Both the position numbers and the translations under genes were made by a program. Source: Phycisphaerales bacterium (GTDB taxonomy: Bacteria; Planctomycetota; Phycisphaerae; Tepidisphaerales; Tepidisphaeraceae). From it: a DNA stretch of 8,276 bases. Below are positions 1 through 5,563 of the stretch, in pieces; position 1 is the first letter of the stretch, and every line of letters begins with the position of its first letter. The stretch spans positions 27,289 to 35,564 of the forward strand of contig PMAK01000004.1 in NCBI GenBank assembly GCA_003153655.1, written 5' to 3'. Under the pieces are notes generated by a model. The model saw only the letters and a list, made by a program, of their open reading frames with translations. It was not told the DNA's origin and did no database searches.

Positions 1-2
1 TT

Positions 3-137
3 TTCCCCCCCCCCCCCCCGGAAGACGCCACACGGCTTTGCGCGTACTCCCTTTGGGAGAAGCGGGTAGCTGAGGGCGTTGATGGGACGGCGGAGTCGGA
101 CTGGTATCAAGCGGAGAAATCGCTGAAGGACAACTAA
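3..137 (+). CDS. DUF2934-like protein, 3' end only (partial)
   Basis: This frame is open from the window edge to a TAA at 135-137. It encodes a run of prolines from the poly-C tract and then about 39 residues. The segment AYSLWEK...GVDGTAESDWYQAEKSL has the spacing of DUF2934 domains, a short family of unknown function with the pattern RAYELWE-x(n)-G-x(n)-WxxAE. The domain sits at the extreme C-terminus, ending SLKDN. The start lies outside the window. The stop abuts the next gene's ATG (TAAATG), and its last codons contain that gene's Shine-Dalgarno AAGGA (126-130), so the two genes are probably coupled. The molecular function of the family is not established. The proline run may be a real linker or an artefact of the homopolymer. 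Confidence 0.6.
   Translation, partial: FPPPPPEDATRLCAYSLWEKRVAEGVDGTAESDWYQAEKSLKDN
5..19. repeat. 15-nt poly-C homopolymer at the window edge
   Basis: Four T are followed by fifteen C at the very start of the window. The tract lies in frame with the DUF2934-like reading frame and would encode prolines. It may be a genuine slippage-prone tract, or the place where sequencing or assembly broke down. Confidence 0.8.
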
Positions 138-755
138 ATGGCTCAACTGAACACGGGCGACAATATCGCTGCAATCCGGCTCGCAAACGGCGCGGCATCG
201 AACATCACGACCAAAAAGGGGATGATGCGCCCCGACGCGCGCGACATCGTCAACAACGCGGGCGGAACGCTGGCCGATCCGTACTACGGGCACTATCCCT
301 GGGTCACTCCTCCACCGGAAGCCATCACGATCAATCGCCGCGCGACGATTCCAGCGCCGGCTTACGCGACGCAAACGCTCGTCGCCGTTTTTCAGGTCCC
401 TCAGGCCATGCAGGCGGTGATCACGTCCATCATGTGCTCGTTCGACGGCGCTGGATTCATCCAGGGCTCGGGAGCCGTTACATGGTCAATCGACATTAAC
501 CGTCCGCTCGGTGCGGGTGGAGCGACACTTGGCTACTCGCCGCCCGATTTCTCGATCATTTTGACCCAACTGGGAAGCCTCACCATGGGGCCGTGGCCCG
601 TTCCCGGTGGAATACGGTTGAGTGAGCGCGACACGATCCGGTTCAAGGTGACGACGGTGGCGCCGGTGGGGATTGGTTCTCCCAATCTGATCACCTGCAT
701 GTTCCTCGGATGGTACTGGCCTTCCCGATTGTCTTTTGCTCCCAAAGGCTCGTGA
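138..755 (+). CDS. Hypothetical phage structural-type protein (205 aa)
   Basis: I do not recognise a named family. The start is well supported: AAGGA lies seven bases before the ATG, and the upstream stop abuts it. Residues 1-60 are polar, with a TTKKGMMRPDARDIVNNAGG stretch and no signal peptide or membrane segment. From about residue 68 to the end the protein alternates short hydrophobic strands with glycine- and proline-rich turns (for example TQLGSLTMGPWPVPGGIRL), which suggests a compact all-beta domain. The aromatic end MFLGWYWPSRLSF would suit a buried edge or an interface. It leads an operon of fibre-like genes, so a virion or tail-appendage subunit, possibly an adaptor made in the cytoplasm, is a reasonable inference. 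No catalytic motif is seen. Unlike several downstream neighbours it has no export signal. Confidence 0.7.
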   Translation: MAQLNTGDNIAAIRLANGAASNITTKKGMMRPDARDIVNNAGGTLADPYYGHYPWVTPPPEAITINRRATIPAPAYATQTLVAVFQVPQAMQAVITSIMCSFDGAGFIQGSGAVTWSIDINRPLGAGGATLGYSPPDFSIILTQLGSLTMGPWPVPGGIRLSERDTIRFKVTTVAPVGIGSPNLITCMFLGWYWPSRLSFAPKGS

Positions 756-761
756 ACTCTT

Positions 762-1973
762 ATGATCTTGCTTACGTTTTGGGCTTTCTTCGTGTTGTTA
801 ACGCTCTTTTCGATGCTCGTGGGCCAGTCGAGCTTTCGCGTCCGCGCCAAGCAAAAGGCCCGGATTGCTCCGGGCCTCTCTGCTGATTCTTCCCTCCTCC
901 TTTCTTGTAGCTCTCGTGAACAGGATCGCCCGGCGCGCGCACGAAAGCAAGGTCCAGCACTAGCGAGCCTGCTGAAAAGCGCCAACGTATTAGCATTCTT
1001 CGTGTTTTGCGGCACTCTGAGTGCGCAGACCGGTTTCATAGGGGATTTGTATCAGGAGACGGCACTTGGCACGTCCGCACCCTTCAACAACATCAATCCG
1101 AAGTACCAATCGTGGACCGTGATGTACAACTACACGACCGGCGGGACGGGGGATTTCAGCGTCGAACTGGACTGCGCACCGGACGCCACTACGCCCGGAG
1201 GAACACCGACGCCTGGAGCGTTCACGGCTTGCGCCAATACGGGGACCGGCACGAACCCAAGCACTCAGGCGTTGGGCCTCTATGGCTACATCACATTCGT
1301 CGGATACACGCCCTGGCTAAAAACGAAGATCAATTCCATCGGTGGAGGGTCGATCACGGTCATTGCCGTAGGGTTCAACCCCAGTCCACCAGACTCTTTA
1401 TCGAGCGGCGGCGGTGGGTGCGCGGGGACGGCCAGCACTCCCTGCGTTGTCGCGGGGCCGAACGCCCCCGGCGCGGCATCGACCAAAAACCCCGTGCAGG
1501 TGGCGGGCAATGACGGAACGGACGTTCAGTCGATCAAAACCGACACTTCGGGAAGGACGCAAGTCGTCGGGGCCTCGGCGGTTGGAGTCGCTCCGGCTGG
1601 CGATCCGGTCCCTGTGGCGAACGTGGACGGAGGAGGGCTCGCCATTATCCCGACCTACTGCACTTTGAGCGCTCCGGTTTCTCTTACCACTTCGGGGCTG
1701 ACTCAACTGGTCGCTTTGTCCGCCGGCAAGCAGATACGGATCTGTCACATCTCGATTGCATTTGCGACGGCGGAAACCTTCCAATTGGAAGAAGGGACCG
1801 GTTCGGTATGCGCAGGCGGCACTGCCGCTTTGACGGGAGTTTACCAGGCCGTGCTGACTTTAGCGCTCGACTTCCCGAGCGGAACCTTGAACGCGCTGAC
1901 CTCGAACGCATTGTGCGCCAATCTAGGGAGTTCAGTCGTTGGAGGCGGCGTGATCCTCTATGCGCTGTATTAG
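762..1973 (+). CDS. Putative exported virion-surface/fibre-like protein with an interrupted N-terminus (403 aa)
   Basis: The protein has a hydrophobic N-terminus (residues 1-20), about 50 polar, arginine-rich residues, then a second hydrophobic stretch (74-88) ending LSAQ, a typical signal-peptidase site. After it come a beta-rich region, a glycine linker near residue 213, phage-type segments such as NDGTDVQSIKTDTSGR followed by a short beta-strand, and a C-terminal beta domain (about 295-403) with spaced cysteines (RICHIS, GSVCAGG, NALCANL). The mature part has eight cysteines, an even number, compatible with disulfides outside the cytoplasm. The odd N-terminus appears to come from a 210-bp in-frame insertion (separate entry). 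Joining residues before and after it gives a normal signal peptide of about 19 residues. Start 762 lies six bases after the previous stop with only a weak Shine-Dalgarno. The stop TAG abuts the next ATG. Exact role unknown; a surface or receptor-contact role is inferred. Confidence 0.75.
   Translation: MILLTFWAFFVLLTLFSMLVGQSSFRVRAKQKARIAPGLSADSSLLLSCSSREQDRPARARKQGPALASLLKSANVLAFFVFCGTLSAQTGFIGDLYQETALGTSAPFNNINPKYQSWTVMYNYTTGGTGDFSVELDCAPDATTPGGTPTPGAFTACANTGTGTNPSTQALGLYGYITFVGYTPWLKTKINSIGGGSITVIAVGFNPSPPDSLSSGGGGCAGTASTPCVVAGPNAPGAASTKNPVQVAGNDGTDVQSIKTDTSGRTQVVGASAVGVAPAGDPVPVANVDGGGLAIIPTYCTLSAPVSLTTSGLTQLVALSAGKQIRICHISIAFATAETFQLEEGTGSVCAGGTAALTGVYQAVLTLALDFPSGTLNALTSNALCANLGSSVVGGGVILYALY
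832..948. repeat. Imperfect inverted repeat (core arms 832-848 and 932-948)
   Basis: The left arm GCTTTCGCGTCCGCGCC and the reverse complement of the right arm GGCGCGCGCACGAAAGC match at 14 of 17 positions. Weaker complementarity continues outward on both sides. The arms flank the terminator-like hairpin at 857-876. Confidence 0.5.
849..877 (-). terminator. Rho-independent terminator-like hairpin inside a coding frame
   Basis: GGCCCGG (857-863) and CCGGGCC (870-876) form a perfect 7-bp GC stem with a 6-nt loop. On the minus strand the stem is followed by TTTTGCTT, a good terminator tail. On the plus strand the tail is only TCTCTGCTG, so the minus orientation fits better, with weak bidirectional action possible. 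It lies within the 762-1973 frame and inside the suspected insertion. No convincing minus-strand gene ends here. Confidence 0.45.
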
Positions 1974-2303
1974 ATGGCAACACAATCGTCCTATTACAAA
2001 CAGGTTCTTGCGATCGATAACGTCACCTGGACCGCGGTCGTTCCGGCCGCGGGCTCCGCGATCGCGGGAGTGAACTACATCTCGATCAAGAACCCGAATG
2101 CGTTCATCATGCTCATGCGCACCAATCAAAGCGACCCGACGACCGAAGACCAGATCTATCCGGGTGCGGTCGAAACAGTCGCCGCGCAAGCCTGGGCGGA
2201 CTCGCGGCCAATTGGTAATCTGCGATTCCTGAACGGCACGCCGGTCTGTTACCTGCAGCTATCTTCAGGGACCGGCGACGCGATTATCACGGGACTGTTA
2301 TGA
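1974..2303 (+). CDS. Small beta-rich hypothetical phage protein (109 aa)
   Basis: No named family is recognised. The protein is short, with no signal peptide, transmembrane helix or obvious catalytic motif. Alternating hydrophobic strands and turns (VTWTAVVPAAGSAIAG, YISIKNPNAFIMLM, VCYLQLSSGTGDAIITGLL) suggest a single beta-sandwich domain. Its ATG directly follows the TAG of the preceding gene, and no good Shine-Dalgarno is visible at the right distance, so translation probably depends on ribosomes finishing the upstream gene. Its stop overlaps the next start as ATGA. A small virion decoration or tail-tip subunit is a guess from position only. A chaperone or assembly factor for the flanking exported proteins would fit equally well. 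Confidence 0.7.
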   Translation: MATQSSYYKQVLAIDNVTWTAVVPAAGSAIAGVNYISIKNPNAFIMLMRTNQSDPTTEDQIYPGAVETVAAQAWADSRPIGNLRFLNGTPVCYLQLSSGTGDAIITGLL

Positions 2304-3046
2304 GAGTCAAGATCGAGGGCGATTCGACGCCGGCCCGTTCCATCCGGTCTTACCTCGAAAAACACGGCGCCGCGGTCACCGATGGTGTAGCGGATTTGGC
2401 CGTCGTCGTCGAGCAGAGCTTCAGTTCGCATGTCGAGCTCGACACGATTCCCTGCCCTTTGCAGGCGGCGCTGCTAAAGCATCTCAGCCGATCCATCCGT
2501 TCTTCGATCATCGTTCACATGGAAAAAACCGGCCAGGTGACAGCCGATGACCGGATCATCGTTCGGATTCCCTCGGATCCGACAATCGAACAGGATGCGG
2601 AAATCGCGGTGTTCCGGGGAATCGCGGAATTTCTTGGCCGCGCCGAACAACAACAGGCGATGCAACCGCCGAAGCTCCCGAGAGATCCCTGGCATAAATC
2701 TGTCATTCGCCGGTGGAAGGCGCCTTCAGCTACGGCTGCGGTGCTGCTCGTCGTTGCGCTGATCTTCGTTCTCGCTTTCAGTGGGCACGCCGAAACGGAT
2801 GAACAACAACCCAAGCCTATTTCCATCGAAGACCGCGAAGCAGTCAAGGATTTGCAGATTAAAGCGCAAGACGCGGTGATTCGCGAAAAGCAGGCTCAGA
2901 TTGATCTCGAACATGCCCAGCATGACCTCGATACGTTCAACGCCCAGATCCGCGCCATGACCGAAGTATTGGTGAAACGATACGCTCCATCGGGCGATTG
3001 GCAAATCACGCCCGCGTTTTCGTGGGCTAAGAAAGGGAAGCCGTGA
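2300..3046 (+). CDS. Membrane-anchored protein with C-terminal coiled coil (248 aa)
   Basis: Three parts are visible. Residues 1-115 look like an alpha/beta soluble domain (strands DLAVVVEQ, SSIIVHM and DRIIVRI between helices). A linker with KLPRDPWHKSVIRRWK precedes one strong transmembrane segment (about 144-161, AVLLVVALIFVLAF). Residues 175-226 are rich in charged residues, alanine and glutamine and are strongly helical (a probable coiled coil), followed by a short tail with SGDWQITPAF. The positive charge before the helix predicts a cytoplasmic N-terminus and an external C-terminal coil. The ATG overlaps the previous stop (ATGA). The family is not recognised. In this operon of exported fibre proteins it could tether or scaffold an envelope-spanning assembly. 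A spanin-like or injection-related role is possible but unsupported. Confidence 0.7.
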   Translation: MRVKIEGDSTPARSIRSYLEKHGAAVTDGVADLAVVVEQSFSSHVELDTIPCPLQAALLKHLSRSIRSSIIVHMEKTGQVTADDRIIVRIPSDPTIEQDAEIAVFRGIAEFLGRAEQQQAMQPPKLPRDPWHKSVIRRWKAPSATAAVLLVVALIFVLAFSGHAETDEQQPKPISIEDREAVKDLQIKAQDAVIREKQAQIDLEHAQHDLDTFNAQIRAMTEVLVKRYAPSGDWQITPAFSWAKKGKP

Positions 3047-3786
3047 GACTTTTGTGTTTGGCCGCGCTGTCTGTTTCGGCCTGTTTCGCCCAATTTCAAA
3101 TTCCAGGCGGGACGCAAGGCCAATACAATTCGAGCCTTCCGACTCTGTCGAGCGGTGCCTTCAACGTCTTGCAACTCGATTCCTCCGGCAGACTCCTCAT
3201 CAATTGCGGAAGCGGCTGCTCGAGCAGCGGAACGTCGTCGAGTTTTACGGCGGCCTTCCCGGCGACTGGGACCGCAGCCGGTTTCGAAGACGGAGCGGGC
3301 AATATGCAGCCGGCGGGCGTCGTCGTGATCGCGGGCGGAACGGCCGGCCCCTATGCTCTCCAAATCGGCGCAGTCTATAATTCCACTCTGCCGACTTACA
3401 CCACGGGCCAGGGCGGGTCCTTGCAGATGGATGCGCGCGGTGAGTTGCTGGTCACAAAATTGGCCGCTGGCAAAGATGCTTGCGGAGGAGTCTTTTACGA
3501 AACTGGAATGAGCTTTCTCCCCGGCTCGATCACGTCTTTGACGACCACGGCGACGTGCATCTATTCCGCCTGGTTCAACAACACCGACAGCGCTTCTCAC
3601 ACCGTCACGTTGCAGGATCAATCCACGGCGTGCAATTCCGGAGTCTGCCAGGCGTTGACTACGTTCTCGGTTCCGCCTTCGAGCTTCTTGCGAGTAGAAC
3701 TCAACGGATCGAAGTTCGTTGGTGGAATTAAATGGACCGCGGACACTGCGAACAAGGTGGCGGCGGACATCATCGGGAATCAATGA
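3043..3786 (+). CDS. Exported fibre-like protein with duplicated repeat (247 aa)
   Basis: A GTG start overlaps the previous TGA (GTGA) and is preceded by AAAGGGAAG, a good ribosome site. Residues 1-17 form a textbook signal peptide: basic start, hydrophobic core LLCLAALSVSA, cleavage likely after FA before Q17. VSAC (11-14) also resembles a lipobox, so a lipoprotein is possible. The mature part contains a duplicated motif, YNSSLPT...LQLDSSGRLLIN (28-54) and YNSTLPT...LQMDARGELLVT (112-138). This repeat style (YNxxLPT, QxDxxGxLLV) is common in phage tail and fibre proteins. The C-terminal part (140-247) is beta-rich. Six cysteines follow the CFAQ segment (55, 59 and four near the C-terminus), an even number that would suit disulfides. 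An exported surface or fibre component is inferred. No enzyme motif is seen. Confidence 0.75.
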   Translation: MRLLCLAALSVSACFAQFQIPGGTQGQYNSSLPTLSSGAFNVLQLDSSGRLLINCGSGCSSSGTSSSFTAAFPATGTAAGFEDGAGNMQPAGVVVIAGGTAGPYALQIGAVYNSTLPTYTTGQGGSLQMDARGELLVTKLAAGKDACGGVFYETGMSFLPGSITSLTTTATCIYSAWFNNTDSASHTVTLQDQSTACNSGVCQALTTFSVPPSSFLRVELNGSKFVGGIKWTADTANKVAADIIGNQ

Positions 3787-4865
3787 TCGCGCGGTTCATA
3801 TGTGCGCTTCTCGTCGGGCTTCCCTGCCTCGCGCAGTTGGAGATTTCCGGGAGTCCACCACTCCCGGTTAACTACGGAGGGACGGGAACCACCACATCGA
3901 CGGGGACGGGATCGGTGGTGCTCTCATCCAATGCGGTTTTGAGCGATCCATTCATTTCGAACCTTTACGGCGGCAACCTGGCGGGAAGTACAGTTTCGAT
4001 CCAAGGAACGAGCAGCGGTAGCCCGAGCGGTGCTGTCGTAACAATCCAGACGAACGGCCAGTACACGGCCATCGGGAATTCCTGCGGCCCCCCTTCGCTG
4101 TTCACGCTCTCGACCAACGCATCGTGTAGCCCTACGGCGAACTCGACGATTGCGGCGAACAGCATTCAGATTATCGGCAAAGATAGCGGCGCTCCAGGGT
4201 TGTCGATTGACGCTTACGGTGCGAGCGCCTATCCATACCTCTTGATGCGGGAAGCAACAGGAACCGGCGCGTCTCCCTCAGCAACGACGAACGGAGCGTA
4301 TCAGTTTCAGCTTCTAGGCTACGGATGGGATTCGACCAACCTGTTTTATCCGAACTTCCTCATGACGGCGGCGGCCACTCAGAATTTCACCAGCACTGCG
4401 CATGGCACCGCTTTTTCGATTAGCATTCCAGCCACAGGAGCCACCGCACTTAGTACGATCTTTTCGGCAACGGCCGCCACGTTGAGTCTGCCCGGAGTTC
4501 CAGCTTCGTCGGCTGCGGTCTATGGCTCGCTCTGCTGGAATACAGGGGGTGCCGTTACCTACGATCACACCACCACCTGTCTCCTCAGCTCGCGCCGGTT
4601 CAAACATGCCATCCATCCTTTGATGGGGGACGGCAGTCTTGCGCTGATCGACAAACTCCATCCGGTGCGGTTCAAATACAACTCGACCAACGAACAGCGA
4701 GACGGCGGCCTGATCGCGGAGGAAGTCGCGAAAGTGGACCCGCACCTCGTGAACTTCGACAAGGATGGCAAGCCCATCGGCGTGATGTACATCGATCTGA
4801 TCCCAATTTTGATTTCGGCTCTTCAGGAACAGCAGAAGGAAATTGAACAGTTGAGGAAACCATGA
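3783..4865 (+). CDS. Exported tail-fibre-like protein with C-terminal S74 intramolecular chaperone (360 aa)
   Basis: I place the start at the ATG at 3783, which overlaps the previous TGA (ATGA) and begins a signal peptide MIARFICALLVGLPCLA|Q. An in-frame ATG 51 bp upstream would add a polar HEQGGGGHH-type extension and bury the signal. Residues 30-60 carry the tail-fibre motif NYGGTGTTTSTGTGSVVLSS, followed by a glycine/serine/threonine-rich beta region. Residues 269-360 match the peptidase S74 (ICA) domain: SSRRFKHAI with Ser269 and Lys274 spaced as in the Ser-Lys dyad, LHPVRFKY, GLIAEEV, and YIDLIPILISALQEQQKEIEQL as the terminal helix. In known phage fibres and endosialidases this domain trimerises the fibre and then cuts itself off. 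The combination with a signal peptide is unusual. Host-receptor binding is the likely role. Confidence 0.88.
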   Translation: MIARFICALLVGLPCLAQLEISGSPPLPVNYGGTGTTTSTGTGSVVLSSNAVLSDPFISNLYGGNLAGSTVSIQGTSSGSPSGAVVTIQTNGQYTAIGNSCGPPSLFTLSTNASCSPTANSTIAANSIQIIGKDSGAPGLSIDAYGASAYPYLLMREATGTGASPSATTNGAYQFQLLGYGWDSTNLFYPNFLMTAAATQNFTSTAHGTAFSISIPATGATALSTIFSATAATLSLPGVPASSAAVYGSLCWNTGGAVTYDHTTTCLLSSRRFKHAIHPLMGDGSLALIDKLHPVRFKYNSTNEQRDGGLIAEEVAKVDPHLVNFDKDGKPIGVMYIDLIPILISALQEQQKEIEQLRKP

Positions 4866-5563
4866 GACTTGCACTGCGCATCTTCTGTGCCGGGTTGCTG
4901 GGCTTTGTCGCCTTGCAGGGTTCCCATATAGTTTCGGGAATCGGAGGAGGAGGCGGCGGCTTCATCCAACCACTAACCGCTCCGGTGACTGCGAATTTCA
5001 CCTCGGAGAATTTCAACGTGGGCACAGGCGTTGTGACCACGCGGAGCAACAACACCAGTCCAGTGGCCTCGCTTTCGATGGTTCAATATGATCCGAGCCT
5101 TACCGGTCAAATAGCCGCGGTCGATAAACCGAAACTTGCAGCGACCTTTACCGCGACCGTGGCTCTTTCGGCTCTTAGCGTCTACCCCAACGGGGCGTCT
5201 CAGTCAGTCAGGGGGATGTGGCTGTCTGACGGTGCCAACTGCCTGATTTTCGGATACGCCGAGAACACCGGCGGTCTCGTCATTTTCACTTACACCAGTT
5301 TCGCCGGCGCTGGAGTCTCGATCTCGCTCAACACTACTATCGGCTTGCTGGGCTCCACGTTCCTTCAGTGGTTCCGCATCCAGGAAACGGCGAGCGCCCG
5401 CAACTATTACGTTTCAGTAGACGGTGTTTTGTGGAATCAGGTCTTCACCGAATCGAACACCGCGCATTTCACGACAGCCAACTATGGGATGGCGGCCCAA
5501 GATCGAAACTCGGCGGGTTGGATGATGATGAATCTGTATTCTTTGGCTGAATCGAATCCCTGA
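4862..5563 (+). CDS. Possible lectin/LamG-fold surface protein with N-terminal export signal (233 aa)
   Basis: The start is supported by GAGG five bases before the ATG and by the ATGA overlap with the fibre gene. Residues 1-20 (MRLALR then IFCAGLLGFVAL) form a signal peptide or membrane anchor; the cleavage site is less clear than in the two preceding genes. A glycine run (28-33) follows as a flexible linker. From about residue 38 the sequence reads as a beta-sandwich: PKLAATFTATVALS, NCLIFGYAENTGGLVIFTYT, LQWFRIQET...NYYVSVDGVLW and FTTANYGMAAQDRN. This order (WFRI, YYVSxDGxxW, a late YGM/VGL strand) resembles concanavalin A/LamG-like domains of phage and secreted sugar-binding proteins. The fold call is by eye. 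It lies next to the S74 fibre and may be a second receptor-binding or glycan-binding subunit. No catalytic residues are identified. Confidence 0.7.
   Translation: MRLALRIFCAGLLGFVALQGSHIVSGIGGGGGGFIQPLTAPVTANFTSENFNVGTGVVTTRSNNTSPVASLSMVQYDPSLTGQIAAVDKPKLAATFTATVALSALSVYPNGASQSVRGMWLSDGANCLIFGYAENTGGLVIFTYTSFAGAGVSISLNTTIGLLGSTFLQWFRIQETASARNYYVSVDGVLWNQVFTESNTAHFTTANYGMAAQDRNSAGWMMMNLYSLAESNP

Larger units (their letters stand above)
797..1006. mobile_element. Possible 210-bp in-frame insertion with flanking direct repeat and inverted repeats
   Basis: GCTTTCTTCGTGTT (783-796) recurs as GCATTCTTCGTGTT at 993-1006, 13 of 14 identical and exactly 210 bp apart, so the reading frame is kept. Inside lie imperfect inverted repeats: 832-848 pairs with 932-948 at 14 of 17 positions, and similarity continues outward (about 797-831 against 949-986). 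A GC-rich hairpin lies between the arms. Removing one repeat plus the insert restores a normal signal peptide ending GTLSAQ. The right inverted-repeat arm ends about 9 bp short of the direct repeat, so this is not a textbook target-site duplication. A local duplication with a structured insert is an alternative. Confidence 0.35.

Noticed and set aside
533..1039. Minus-strand frame that could end at or read through the hairpin near 857-876
   Set aside because: Basic, low-complexity translation overlapping two plus genes. It does not stop at the hairpin, so it does not explain it.
1007..1513. Plus-strand frame of 168 codons in another phase
   Set aside because: It is rich in Arg/His with no strand or helix pattern. 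The 762-1973 phase carries the phage-type motifs.
3732..3782. Upstream ATG extending the S74 fibre protein by 17 residues
   Set aside because: It would place a polar segment before a clear signal peptide. The ATG at 3783 makes the ATGA overlap typical of this operon.
2896..3783. Long minus-strand open frame (295 codons)
   Set aside because: It lies antisense to two well-supported plus genes with overlapping starts. Its translation is arginine/serine-rich with no recognisable domain, and no gene spacing supports it.
4314..4874. Minus-strand open frame of 186 codons
   Set aside because: It is antisense to the S74 fibre domain, whose motifs are clearly conserved on the plus strand.
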